Under the pieces are notes generated by a model. The model ran no database searches and had not been told where the DNA came from. It saw only the letters and a list, made by a program, of their open reading frames with translations. A stretch of DNA of 64,000 nt from Neotamlana sedimentorum (GTDB taxonomy: Bacteria > Bacteroidota > Bacteroidia > Flavobacteriales > Flavobacteriaceae), in contig NZ_JTDW01000002.1 in NCBI RefSeq assembly GCF_000943565.1, positions 372,001-436,000 on the forward strand. The letters are read 5' to 3'. Positions 17,521 to 27,732 of this stretch are shown piece after piece. The position numbers were made by a program, and so were the translations under genes. Within the stretch, counting starts at the first letter, position 1. The number at the start of each line of letters is the position of its first letter.

Positions 17521-20500
17521 ATGCAAAACAAACTACAATGTGTATTTGTTGGTAAGTCTGCTGGTAATTTTAAATTCAATTCGCAGGTAAACGCACAAAG
17601 CACAATTTACAAAAAAAGCACCCTCATATTCTTTTTTGTACTTAGCATTTTAATGCTGTTCTCGAACAAAAATTATGCACAGTTAACTGAAAATTTCGAA
17701 AGTGGAATTCCTGGAACATGGACCATAATCGATAATGGCGTTGGTACTTTAAATTGGCAAGCCACCACCGATGGGTATTTTGCAAGCAATGCGGTATCGG
17801 TTAATCCTGGAGCCGATAATATTGGCAACCAAAACACAGCACAATACTTTTTGGTAACACCACAAGTGGCAGTTCCAGAAAATGGCGAAATTCAATTTTA
17901 CACTAAACAGTCTAGTAACGACGATAATGGTGCGCAATACGAAATTAGAATTTCAACAGCGGCACAGCCCGATATTAATGGGTTTAATATTGTACTGCAA
18001 AGTTATACCGAAACAACCTTAAATATTGGTTCGCAAACGGTTTACGAAAAGAAAGTAGTCGAAATACCAAGTTCTATTCCTCAAGGCTTAAATATTTACG
18101 TGGCTTTTGTAGCTGTAAATACTCAAAATGGGGCTTCTCCAACTGGCGACGAATGGTTTGTAGATAATGTGGCTATTGTACAAGGTTGTTCGGAGATTTT
18201 AGATGAAGAAGTTTCTATAGATAATATCACTATAGATTCGGCCGATATTACATGGTCGCATCCTAGTGCTACAAATTTCGAAATTCAAATTTTACCTGAA
18301 GGTGGTGTGCCTGCCGATAGCGGTATTCCTATTTCAGGAACCAGTTATAGTTTAACAAACTTAGATAGCCAAACCAATTACGAGGTTTACTTGTCTGCTA
18401 TTTGCGATAATGATACCGAAAGTACTTGGACGGGTCCTTACGCGTTCGAAACCTTAAAACTAGGATTGTCTTGTGCGACACCAATTGTATTAGAAAATCT
18501 AGATACAGACCCATTTTTAATGGTAGACAATCTTTCGAATTGGCAAAACGAAAACGAAGTTTACTCAACACAAGGTAGTAACTGTTTAATAAGTTCTTCA
18601 ACGGCAAATCATTTGGCAGGAAGCAAAGTGTTTTTATCTTACACACCAACCGAAGATGGTTTAATTACCTTAACTCAAGAAACTGGTGTTGGTGGAGATC
18701 CAGATGATAATTGTTGGAACTCTAGAAGTTCATTATTTGTGTATAATGGTTGTTCTAATGTAGGTGTGAATTGTTTAGCTGGTGTAATTACCGTTAACAG
18801 TAACGATCCTAAAACCATTTCTAATTTATTTGTTGAAGCTGGACAAACTTATATTATTGTAGTATCTTCTCAGCTATCCTCAACGGCAGGAATTTGTTTT
18901 AAATTGGAAATAACAAGTCCAACTTGTGCGCCTCCAGGAGACTTAGATATTAATAGTTTAACCGATACTAGTGCTAGTGTTTCATGGGATAATGTTGGCG
19001 GTTTTGCAAGTGCTTGGGATTACGCCATTGTTGCAACCGGAGCTGGCGAGCCAACCTCGGGTACACAAACAACAACCAATACAAATAACCTGTTAACAGG
19101 ATTAACACCTGCAACTACTTACGATTATTATGTGCGTTCGATTTGCGATGGTACTCCAGGTGTTTGGAGCAGGCCATTTACTTTTACAACGCAGTGTACT
19201 GCTTTCGATGCGCCATATTATACAGGCTTTAATAATGCAACTACAGAATCACCAGAACCATGTTGGACCATAATGGACGAAAACCGCGATGGAGTTACAT
19301 GGGATTTTATTGGAAGCGCAGTAACAAACGCTTATGCAACCGTAAGAATACGTGATTCACAAGAACAGAATTACGATATTTATGCTTCACCACAAATAAA
19401 CTTCGATGGTGTTACTCAAAAACGAATTCGCTATAAACATGCAACAACTCAAGGGGTTTCAACATACGCTATTGTGTTATCAACTACTGGAGTTGGTGTA
19501 AACGATTTTACAACAGTTGTATTACCCGAAACTACAATAAATAATACAACATTTCAAGAAACTATTGTAGATATTCCTGCAAACATATCAGGGCAAGTAA
19601 ACATTGCTTTTGTCGTAAGCCCAAACACATCAGAAACAGCATTGCGTCTTTCAATTGACGATGTTTATATTGAAGATAAACCAACTTGTCCAGACCCAAC
19701 AGGATTAAATGCACTTAATATTGATGCAGATTCGGCTTGGTTAATTTGGAATAAAGGTGACCAAGAAACGCAATGGGAAGTTGTTATACAAGATTTGGGT
19801 TCTGGAGTTCCAACAGGAAGTGGTGAATTAACGTCTACTAATTTTCCTCATCAAGCTACCGGTTTAGAACCTGGAACACGATACGAATTTTATGTTAGAG
19901 CTTATTGTGCTACCGACGACCAAAGTAATTGGGTTGGGCCATTCGCCTTTACAACCGAGTGTACATCGTACGACACGCCATTTTTCGAAAGTTTTAATGA
20001 AGACGATGTAAATACTCAAAAATTTTGTTGGCAAGTGGCCGATAATAACAATGATGGTTTTACATGGACTATTAACGAAAACGAAGCCGAGTTTGGTTTT
20101 GGTGGAGGAGACGACTACTTAATTTCGCCAGCGATTAATATTGATGGAACTAAACAATTAAAATTTAAGTATCGTGCAGAATTTTCTTTTGCATCGCAAT
20201 CTACTATAAATAATTTTGAAGTATTAATGTCTACAACAAATGCAAACGCATCTAGTTTTACCACGGTAATATCGCCTGTAGAAACCATTACAAACCCAAA
20301 TTATTTAGAAAAATCGTTAATTATTCAAGCTACAGGAACGATTTACATCGCTATTAGAGTTCCTCCTGGAGTAAGCGGTTCTTCACCATTACATATAGAT
20401 GATTTTAGTATAACCGATGCACCTCAATGTCCAGATCCTTCAGATTTGGCCGTTGAAACAGTTACAACAACGGGCACTACTTTATCTTGGACTCCTGGAT

Positions 20501-23500
20501 ATCAAGAAACATCGTGGCAAGTGGTTGTTCAACCTTCAGGAACAGGAGCACCAACAAGTACCACGGCGGGAGAAAACGTAACAACCCCTTCTTTTTCAAC
20601 AACGAGCTTAAATGCCGATGTTCAATATGAAGCTTATGTTTTAGCTAATTGTGATGCCGAAAATAGTAACTGGGTTGGGCCTATTAATTTTAAAACATTA
20701 TGTGATAGTTTTATGTTGCCTTTTGTTGAAACGTTTAATACCGATTCTGAAACAGAGAGCTGTTGGACGGTGTTTAACGAAAACCAAGATGCTGAAGCTT
20801 GGGAACTAAATAGTGCTTCATATCCATACGAAGGCGATCAAGCCGCTGCGATTTTTTCTGGTACAAATGGTAGAAACGACGATTGGCTAATTTCGCCTAC
20901 TATTAATATAACAGAAAATCAACGTTTACGTTATTATTACCGTGTTAACGATAGTTTCTTTAGCGAAGATTTAGAGGTGTTATTATCAACCACTGGAATA
21001 GGATTAGATCAATTTACAACCGTTTTATACGATTCTGATGATGATCCGGTACTTATAAATAATACCGAGTACAAGGTTAAAATTATTAATATCCCAACAA
21101 ATATTATAGGAGATGTTAATATTGCATTTCATGTGCCATATTTCCCGAGTACAGGACCTTACAGAGGTCAAACTTTAGTAATCGATAATGTTAATATTGA
21201 AGATATTCCCGATTGTCCAGAGCCTACAAATATCACTTTAAATACTATTACAGATACAACAGTTCAAGTGGGTTGGGATGCTAACGGAAGCGAAACAGCT
21301 TGGGAAATATCTGTACAACCAACAGGAACGCCAGCACCAGTTGGCGATACCGATCCTAGTTATTTATACAATGCAACTACAAACCCGTTCGATATAACAG
21401 GATTAACGGCTGCTACAAAATACGATGTGTATGTAAGAGCTGTTTGTTCTGGAGATACAGAAGCTGTTTGGACAGGTCCTATACAGTTTACAACTAAATG
21501 TAGTTTCGATAATTTATGTCAGTATACGTTTGTGTTAAATAGTGATTCCGATATTTCAATACGTTTAGATATTACACAAAATAACCAAGTAACGCAGTCG
21601 TTACCATTCGATAATATAGACGACGATACTTATGTTATTAATTTCTGTTCTGGAGTAGAGTTTAGCGTTTTTCTTGCTACTATTCCAGGTGGTGGTGGTA
21701 ACCCAGCACAGTATGAAAATTATACGGTTGAAATTTATGATGCTGAAAACAATTTAGTTTTCATGAATACATCAGGAATGGCGATAAATACAACAGTTTA
21801 TAGAGGTTACGCTTCGTGTGGTGTAATTTCTTGTCCAGAGCCAACCAATTTATCGGTTAGCGAAACTATGGAGTTTTCATGGGACGCTGGTGGAAGCGAA
21901 TCGCAATGGGAAGTAGCTGTACAGCCTTTTAAAAATCAAACTATTCCGCAATCGGGAACCATTGTTTCAACAAATTCGTATATGCCTGTTGCTTCAGATT
22001 TTTCAGATCCTAATGCTGCAACTTACGAGTATTTTGTTAGAGCTGTTTGCGGAACAGATGATGAAAGCTTTTGGTCGGGACCATATCCGTTTGTTAGAAA
22101 CGACGACGTATCAACCGCTTTGGAAGTTCCAATAAATAACGCTGAAGCTTGTAACGAATCAACAACAGCTGTGTCGTTTATTTCAGCTACAGCTTCAGCC
22201 GAAACCATGAGTTGCGAAGGTAATATTTCAAACGATGTTTGGTTCAGCTTTACAGCACAATCAAAGGTGCATAATATAGTTGCTAGTTTTTATACAGGTA
22301 ACTACAGAGTAAGTGGAAGCTATCCTGTTTATCCAGATATTGTTATGACGCTTTATAAAGATGACGGTTCTGGTGACTTACAAGAATTAAGTTGTAGCTA
22401 CGACAATGCTATTTCAGCTATGTATTCTAGTGCATTGGTTGTTGGCGATACCTATAAAGTTCGCTTATCTAAAGTAAGTGCAGAAGATACCGAGTATTTA
22501 TTAAACTTATGTATTAGTACACCAAACGATATATGTATAGGAAATACTATTAATGGTAATTTCGAACAGCCTAGTTTAAATGGTTTAAGTGGTGTAAATA
22601 CCATTGTAAATATTAATACGGTGCCTGGTTGGAGATCAAATTTAGACACTACAAGCGGGTTATTCCTGTGGGAGTCTTTAAACGCTCCTGGTTTTCAGCC
22701 GTATGAAGGCGGTCAATGTGCGCAATTACTTTCCGATCAAGGTGTAGAAATCGATCCTAACGATAATATTAATGTAAAAGGGTTGTATCGAGATTTTGAT
22801 ACTTCAGAAATTACTTTACTAGAGTTTAGCTACGCGCATTTAGGTAGGTTCGACGATAATTCTATTCAAGTATTTGCGGGTGCTCCAGGAGGACCTTATA
22901 CTATGATTAATGAACATTTAGGTCCAACACAAGCTTGGAGTGTTGTAATGGACGATTATCAAGTGCCTGCTGGTCAAACCCAAACAAGAATTATTTTTAG
23001 GTCTAAAGACAACATTATTGGTAACGTTTTAGATGCTATTGAGTTTTGGTCTACAAACGAAATTATATCCACTCCTTTCGAAGTAGATTGTACCGATCCA
23101 ACAGCAACGTTAAATGCTAATGGTATTGGAGAATGGGTGGCTGCCGACGGTAATCCGGGAGATGTTACTATTAATAACAACAACCCAGGAGAAGCCGAAG
23201 TTACAGGTTTCTTATATCCTGGTACTTATACTTTTATTTGGGAAACAAGTAATTGCTCTAGCAGCATAGAACTTACTTATAACGGTGTTGCCGATATGCC
23301 AACGGTTACCACACCAATTGAGTATTGTTTAGATGCAACGGCTACCGAATTAACTGCCACAACTACAAGTCAATATGCTTTAGTTTGGTACACCACCGAA
23401 ACGGGAGGAACAGGAAGTACAACAGCAATTACGCCAAGTACAGCAACTGTAGGGAATACTTCGTATTATGTTGCTAATCGCGATACTAATGGTTGTGAAG

Positions 23501-24852
23501 GTCCACGTAGCGAAATTGTAGTTACCATAAACGATGTTATTACGCCAGAGTTAATGTTTAGTTACAGCGAAACATGTGTTGTTTCTACCACAAACCCAAC
23601 AGCAAGTTTGGCAATAGGGTTCGCTGAAGGTGGAACATTTAGTTCATCTACATTAACGGTTGATGCTGCTACTGGAGAAATCGATATCACTTCAGCTTCT
23701 GTAGGAACACATCAAGTAACATATACTTTTAATGGTGATGATGCTACTTGTACGCAATCGGGAACTTACAATGCTTCTATTGAATTTACAGCGGCTATCG
23801 AACCTGTTACAACGTTCGATTATGGAATGACCTCGTTCTGTGAACTTGAAACCGGAACAATTTCGCCAATCTTAGCAACAGGATTTACAACTGGTGGAGC
23901 TTTTAGCTCATCAACATTAACTATTGATGCTTCAACTGGAGAAATCGATTTATCGAATGCTTCTTCAGGAACGCATAATATTACTTACACTTACCAAGGC
24001 GATGCAACTAATTGTGAAGCAGATGGTCTTTATAGTTTAAGTATTGAAATTATTGAAGCAACTGCAACAGTTTCAGATTTTACATATGAAAATGATGTGT
24101 ATTGTGCTTCAAGCTCTAACGTTTTACCAGAACTAGCATCAGGATTTACAACTGGTGGAACATTTTCAGCAGAAGCAGGATTATCGATTGATGCCACAAC
24201 AGGTGAAATTAATATTGCTGCAAGTACCGAAGGAAATTATAATGTTACCTATCAAGTTTTAGATGATATTGCAAACTGTTCCGCAGGAAATACATCAACA
24301 TTTAATATTACTGTTTTAGATGCTATTGAAGCTGAAATTGAAGGCGGTTGCGAAAATGAATCTTATTGGTTAACTGTATCGCCTGTTAATAGTTCGTATG
24401 AAGCGAGCGAAGTAAGCTATACTTGGATGGATGCCAGCGGTAATGTTGTTGGGAATGATTCTGATATGTTTGATGTTACTGCCTATGCCGATGCAAGTGC
24501 TAACCTTACTACACCAATTACATTTACCGTTGTGGTTAATTTTGGCGATTGTTCTACAACTGCAAGTTTTACTACAAGTCGTTTATCGTGTAGAAACATT
24601 CCTAAAGGTATTTCGCCCGATGGTAACGGTAAAAACGATACGTTCGATTTAACCGGATTTGGTGTAGTAAGACTTAATATTTATAACCGAAATGGTGTTG
24701 AGGTGTATCGCTTTAATGGTAATTACACCAACCAATGGAATGGGACTACTAATAAAGGGAAAGACCTACCAGATGGCACTTATTTTTATAACCTTCAAAA
24801 AGACAATGGAAGCTCTGAAACAGGATGGGTTTACATAAACAGAGCGCACTAA
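17521..24852 (+). CDS. Giant T9SS type B (gliding/CHU_C) adhesin, 2443 aa
   Basis: A very large surface protein. The start gives an unusually long N-region (about 32 residues) before the hydrophobic segment LIFFFVLSILMLFSNKNYAQ (about 35-54); an N-terminal extension of this kind is tolerated by Sec. The body alternates cleaved-adhesin/anchor-J modules with fibronectin III modules. FN3-like units begin near residues 223, 468, 721, 968, 1231 and 1437, several marked CPDPT or CPEPTN. PPC-like Cys domains lie near 314-465 and 1526-1665, and Ig-like repeats with FTTGGTFSS cores at about 1990-2270. The C-terminus from CRNIPKGISPDGNGKNDTF (about 2357-2443) is the type B sorting domain of the gliding-associated CHU_C family. 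The next gene is a PorP/SprF protein, the usual partner of type B cargo. The ligand is unknown. Confidence 0.9.
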   Translation: MQNKLQCVFVGKSAGNFKFNSQVNAQSTIYKKSTLIFFFVLSILMLFSNKNYAQLTENFESGIPGTWTIIDNGVGTLNWQATTDGYFASNAVSVNPGADNIGNQNTAQYFLVTPQVAVPENGEIQFYTKQSSNDDNGAQYEIRISTAAQPDINGFNIVLQSYTETTLNIGSQTVYEKKVVEIPSSIPQGLNIYVAFVAVNTQNGASPTGDEWFVDNVAIVQGCSEILDEEVSIDNITIDSADITWSHPSATNFEIQILPEGGVPADSGIPISGTSYSLTNLDSQTNYEVYLSAICDNDTESTWTGPYAFETLKLGLSCATPIVLENLDTDPFLMVDNLSNWQNENEVYSTQGSNCLISSSTANHLAGSKVFLSYTPTEDGLITLTQETGVGGDPDDNCWNSRSSLFVYNGCSNVGVNCLAGVITVNSNDPKTISNLFVEAGQTYIIVVSSQLSSTAGICFKLEITSPTCAPPGDLDINSLTDTSASVSWDNVGGFASAWDYAIVATGAGEPTSGTQTTTNTNNLLTGLTPATTYDYYVRSICDGTPGVWSRPFTFTTQCTAFDAPYYTGFNNATTESPEPCWTIMDENRDGVTWDFIGSAVTNAYATVRIRDSQEQNYDIYASPQINFDGVTQKRIRYKHATTQGVSTYAIVLSTTGVGVNDFTTVVLPETTINNTTFQETIVDIPANISGQVNIAFVVSPNTSETALRLSIDDVYIEDKPTCPDPTGLNALNIDADSAWLIWNKGDQETQWEVVIQDLGSGVPTGSGELTSTNFPHQATGLEPGTRYEFYVRAYCATDDQSNWVGPFAFTTECTSYDTPFFESFNEDDVNTQKFCWQVADNNNDGFTWTINENEAEFGFGGGDDYLISPAINIDGTKQLKFKYRAEFSFASQSTINNFEVLMSTTNANASSFTTVISPVETITNPNYLEKSLIIQATGTIYIAIRVPPGVSGSSPLHIDDFSITDAPQCPDPSDLAVETVTTTGTTLSWTPGYQETSWQVVVQPSGTGAPTSTTAGENVTTPSFSTTSLNADVQYEAYVLANCDAENSNWVGPINFKTLCDSFMLPFVETFNTDSETESCWTVFNENQDAEAWELNSASYPYEGDQAAAIFSGTNGRNDDWLISPTINITENQRLRYYYRVNDSFFSEDLEVLLSTTGIGLDQFTTVLYDSDDDPVLINNTEYKVKIINIPTNIIGDVNIAFHVPYFPSTGPYRGQTLVIDNVNIEDIPDCPEPTNITLNTITDTTVQVGWDANGSETAWEISVQPTGTPAPVGDTDPSYLYNATTNPFDITGLTAATKYDVYVRAVCSGDTEAVWTGPIQFTTKCSFDNLCQYTFVLNSDSDISIRLDITQNNQVTQSLPFDNIDDDTYVINFCSGVEFSVFLATIPGGGGNPAQYENYTVEIYDAENNLVFMNTSGMAINTTVYRGYASCGVISCPEPTNLSVSETMEFSWDAGGSESQWEVAVQPFKNQTIPQSGTIVSTNSYMPVASDFSDPNAATYEYFVRAVCGTDDESFWSGPYPFVRNDDVSTALEVPINNAEACNESTTAVSFISATASAETMSCEGNISNDVWFSFTAQSKVHNIVASFYTGNYRVSGSYPVYPDIVMTLYKDDGSGDLQELSCSYDNAISAMYSSALVVGDTYKVRLSKVSAEDTEYLLNLCISTPNDICIGNTINGNFEQPSLNGLSGVNTIVNINTVPGWRSNLDTTSGLFLWESLNAPGFQPYEGGQCAQLLSDQGVEIDPNDNINVKGLYRDFDTSEITLLEFSYAHLGRFDDNSIQVFAGAPGGPYTMINEHLGPTQAWSVVMDDYQVPAGQTQTRIIFRSKDNIIGNVLDAIEFWSTNEIISTPFEVDCTDPTATLNANGIGEWVAADGNPGDVTINNNNPGEAEVTGFLYPGTYTFIWETSNCSSSIELTYNGVADMPTVTTPIEYCLDATATELTATTTSQYALVWYTTETGGTGSTTAITPSTATVGNTSYYVANRDTNGCEGPRSEIVVTINDVITPELMFSYSETCVVSTTNPTASLAIGFAEGGTFSSSTLTVDAATGEIDITSASVGTHQVTYTFNGDDATCTQSGTYNASIEFTAAIEPVTTFDYGMTSFCELETGTISPILATGFTTGGAFSSSTLTIDASTGEIDLSNASSGTHNITYTYQGDATNCEADGLYSLSIEIIEATATVSDFTYENDVYCASSSNVLPELASGFTTGGTFSAEAGLSIDATTGEINIAASTEGNYNVTYQVLDDIANCSAGNTSTFNITVLDAIEAEIEGGCENESYWLTVSPVNSSYEASEVSYTWMDASGNVVGNDSDMFDVTAYADASANLTTPITFTVVVNFGDCSTTASFTTSRLSCRNIPKGISPDGNGKNDTFDLTGFGVVRLNIYNRNGVEVYRFNGNYTNQWNGTTNKGKDLPDGTYFYNLQKDNGSSETGWVYINRAH

Positions 24853-24869
24853 TTGTAAAAAATATACCA

Positions 24870-25805
24870 ATGAAGAAAATATATTTAACAACACTAATTG
24901 TATTTACGGTTTTGCTAAGTGTTTCGGCACAACAAGACCCGCAATACACGCAATATATGTATAACATGAATGTTGTAAACCCAGCGTATGCGGGTTCTAA
25001 AGAAAATCTTGCTATTGGGGTTTTATACCGTTCGCAATGGGCTGGTATACAAGACGCTCCTAAAACAGCAACGTTTTCTATACACAGTCCTGTTGGTAAA
25101 AATGTAGGATTAGGATTTTCAATAGTTTCCGATAAAATTGGCCCTGTTGAAGAAAATAACATTTATGCCGATTTCTCTTATACTTTAAAATTAAGTGGCG
25201 AACATAAGTTGGCCTTTGGTTTAAAAGGAGGTTTAACAGCTCAAAATATAGGTTTGTATAGCGATATTGGAGCTGGTTTTGTTCCCGATGCCAACGATGA
25301 GGCTTTTAGCGAAAATAGCAGTAGCACCAATTTAAATATTGGTGCAGGTATGTTTTATTATACCAATAATTACTATGTGTCTTTAGCTGTGCCAAACATG
25401 CTTAAAAATACCTATTTAAATGTCACCAATAACGGACAAGAGTACACTTACGGAAGCGATGTGATGCACTATTTCTTGTCTGCTGGTTATGTGTTTAACC
25501 TTTCGGAAAACACCAAGTTTAAACCATCATTTATGTTAAAATCGGCATTTGGGGCACCATCGTCGCTAGACTTGTCGGCTAACTTTTTGTTTTTCGAGAA
25601 GTTTGAAGCAGGCGCAACCTATCGTTTAGACGATTCGGTTGGGCTTATGGCAAATTTTGCTATTACGCCAGATTTACGTATTGGTTATGCTTACGATTAT
25701 ATTACCTCAGAATTAAGTGCAGGAACTTCGGGATCGCACGAAATTATGTTATTGTTCGATTTAAACTTCCCGAAAAAAGTATCTATTTCACCTAGATTTT
25801 TCTAA
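24870..25805 (+). CDS. PorP/SprF family type IX secretion membrane protein
   Basis: From the ATG at 24870 (MKKIYLTTLIVFTVLLSVSAQ, a clean signal peptide) the product is 311 aa. An upstream in-frame ATG at 24825 would overlap the adhesin stop and spoil the signal, so I reject it. The mature start QQDPQYTQYMYNMNVVNPAYAGS is the family hallmark, and the protein ends in an outer-membrane beta-barrel pattern with a terminal Phe. SprF-like proteins are needed for secretion and surface attachment of type B sorting-domain proteins. Its place 17 bp after the 2443-aa adhesin and ahead of another type B adhesin fits a dedicated role in their export. Confidence 0.93.
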   Translation: MKKIYLTTLIVFTVLLSVSAQQDPQYTQYMYNMNVVNPAYAGSKENLAIGVLYRSQWAGIQDAPKTATFSIHSPVGKNVGLGFSIVSDKIGPVEENNIYADFSYTLKLSGEHKLAFGLKGGLTAQNIGLYSDIGAGFVPDANDEAFSENSSSTNLNIGAGMFYYTNNYYVSLAVPNMLKNTYLNVTNNGQEYTYGSDVMHYFLSAGYVFNLSENTKFKPSFMLKSAFGAPSSLDLSANFLFFEKFEAGATYRLDDSVGLMANFAITPDLRIGYAYDYITSELSAGTSGSHEIMLLFDLNFPKKVSISPRFF

Positions 25806-25821
25806 TAAAACTACAATTAAA

Positions 25822-27696
25822 ATGAAAAATATTTTCTGTCTATGTTGTTCAATCTTACTTGTTGCGGTAAGTTATGGGCAAACAAGTTATACCGAAAAAG
25901 CCGATAAGCTTTTCGATACCTATCAATATGTTGATGCCATTGATGCATACTTACAACTTGTTGAAAAACAAAACGCCGATGCTCATGTTTATAAACAATT
26001 AGCCGATAGCTATTATAACGTTTTTAACATTAATGAAGCTGCAAAATGGTATGAAATGGCGCTTACAACCTCGCAAGATGCCGAAACTTATTACCGTTAT
26101 GCTAACGTTTTAAAATCACAAGGAAAATACGAGGCGGCAAACAAACAAATGGATATTTTTGCTAAAATGGCGCCTAACGATAATCGTGCAAAAGCACATT
26201 TAGCTGATCCTGATTTTGTGCCTAGTCTAGAAAATAGTTCGAAGCTTTATACCGTTGAAGAAGCACCGTTTAATACGGCAGAGCAAAGCGATTTTGGTGC
26301 CGTTTTAACCAACAACAATATTTTATACTTTGTTAGTACCAGAAATACTGGAAAAAAGGAAGATAGTTGGACAAAGCAACCGTATTTAGACATTTATAAA
26401 GCAAACAGGAACGACGACGGTACTTTTACCCAAGCCGAACCAGTAAATAGTTTAAATACACCATATCATGATGGGCCTATAACTTTGAGCGAAGATGGAA
26501 AAACCATTATTTTTTCTAGAGATGGCCATAGCCAAGGACTTTATAAAAAGTTAGACAAAAAACAGGTAAAATTAGCGCAACAAGGTCTTTATCAAGCAAC
26601 ATTAATCGATGGTAAATGGGATAATATTAAACCCTTGCCGTTTAACAGTAACGAGTATTCGGTTAGTCACCCAAGTTTAAGTAGCGATGGTAAAACCTTG
26701 TTTTTTGCATCGAATATGCCCGGAGGTTTAGGTGATACCGATATTTGGAAAGTAAGTATAACGAATGGCAAGTACGGTGAACCCGAAAATTTAGGGCCAA
26801 ATGTTAATACTCCAGGTAAAGAGGGTTTCCCGTTTATTAGTGGCGATAATATTTTGTATTTTTCTTCAAGAGGAAAAAAAGGTTTTGGTGGATTTGATAT
26901 TTTTAGGGTAGACCTAAACAAGAGCGAGGAGGCCGAAAACCTGGGAAAGGACATAAATACTAAAAGTGACGATTTCTCTTTTAGTATTAATTCAAAAAAT
27001 AATGTAGGTTTTTATGCATCAAACAAATCAGGAAACGATCAAATTTATGTTGCTGTTCCTGTGTGTAAATTCGATGCCATTGCTTTAGTTAAAGATGCAA
27101 AAACAAAGGCTCTTTTAAACTTAGCAAAAGTTTCTTTAAATGCTAAAGCTAACGTTTTAGCTGTTAAAAACACTACAACTAATGGAAAAACGAGCTTTAA
27201 TGTAACTTGCGAAAATCCGTATTCTTTTACAATTGAAAAAGAGGGTTACGAGAGCTTAACTGTTGCTGTAAAGCCTAACAACGGAGAAGCTGTTGTTGTT
27301 GAAGCATTATTAATTCCAATAGTAGAAAATGAATTAATTACTGAAACAGAAGTTAAATTAAACAACATTTATTTCGAGTTTAATAAAAGTAATATTACCG
27401 CTCAAGGAGCTAGTGAGTTAGATAAGTTGGTGGCTATTATGAAAGCCTATCCAAACATGGAAATTTTAGTACAATCGCATACCGATACTAAAGGTAAAGC
27501 CGCTTATAACTTAAGCTTGTCTGAAAAACGTGCACAATCTACCGTTCAATACTTAATTTCAAAAGGAATTGAGAAAAATCGTCTATCGGCAAAAGGTTTA
27601 GGAAGTACACAACCAAAAATAGATTGTACTCGTAATTGTACAAAAGAAGACGACGCAAAAAATAGACGTTCAGAATTTTTGATAATTAAGAAATAG
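25822..27696 (+). CDS. OmpA-family protein with TPR and PD40 repeats (PorE-like)
   Basis: A 624-aa lipid- or peptidoglycan-associated envelope protein. Signal peptide residues 1-19. TPR-like helices at about 20-125 (KLFDTYQYVDAIDAYLQL). A WD40-like beta-propeller with PD40 motifs follows at about 150-410 (HPSLSSDGKTLFFASNMPGG and SSRGKKGFGGFDIFRVD). A carboxypeptidase-regulatory-like beta domain spans about 425-500. The C-terminal OmpA peptidoglycan-binding domain (about 510-624) contains NNIYFEFNKSNITAQGASELDK and ILVQSHTDTKG. The order TPR-PD40-OmpA is that of PorE, which tethers the T9SS to peptidoglycan. It lies 16 bp after the PorP/SprF gene, so the two are very likely co-transcribed. 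Confidence 0.9.
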   Translation: MKNIFCLCCSILLVAVSYGQTSYTEKADKLFDTYQYVDAIDAYLQLVEKQNADAHVYKQLADSYYNVFNINEAAKWYEMALTTSQDAETYYRYANVLKSQGKYEAANKQMDIFAKMAPNDNRAKAHLADPDFVPSLENSSKLYTVEEAPFNTAEQSDFGAVLTNNNILYFVSTRNTGKKEDSWTKQPYLDIYKANRNDDGTFTQAEPVNSLNTPYHDGPITLSEDGKTIIFSRDGHSQGLYKKLDKKQVKLAQQGLYQATLIDGKWDNIKPLPFNSNEYSVSHPSLSSDGKTLFFASNMPGGLGDTDIWKVSITNGKYGEPENLGPNVNTPGKEGFPFISGDNILYFSSRGKKGFGGFDIFRVDLNKSEEAENLGKDINTKSDDFSFSINSKNNVGFYASNKSGNDQIYVAVPVCKFDAIALVKDAKTKALLNLAKVSLNAKANVLAVKNTTTNGKTSFNVTCENPYSFTIEKEGYESLTVAVKPNNGEAVVVEALLIPIVENELITETEVKLNNIYFEFNKSNITAQGASELDKLVAIMKAYPNMEILVQSHTDTKGKAAYNLSLSEKRAQSTVQYLISKGIEKNRLSAKGLGSTQPKIDCTRNCTKEDDAKNRRSEFLIIKK

Positions 27697-27732
27697 AATT
27701 GTTAAATTTATAACCTAAATAATTTGATTATT

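Noticed and set aside
24749-25162. 137-aa minus-strand frame across the adhesin end and PorP/SprF start
   Set aside because: It is the antisense of two certain genes, is not protein-like, and has no start signal.
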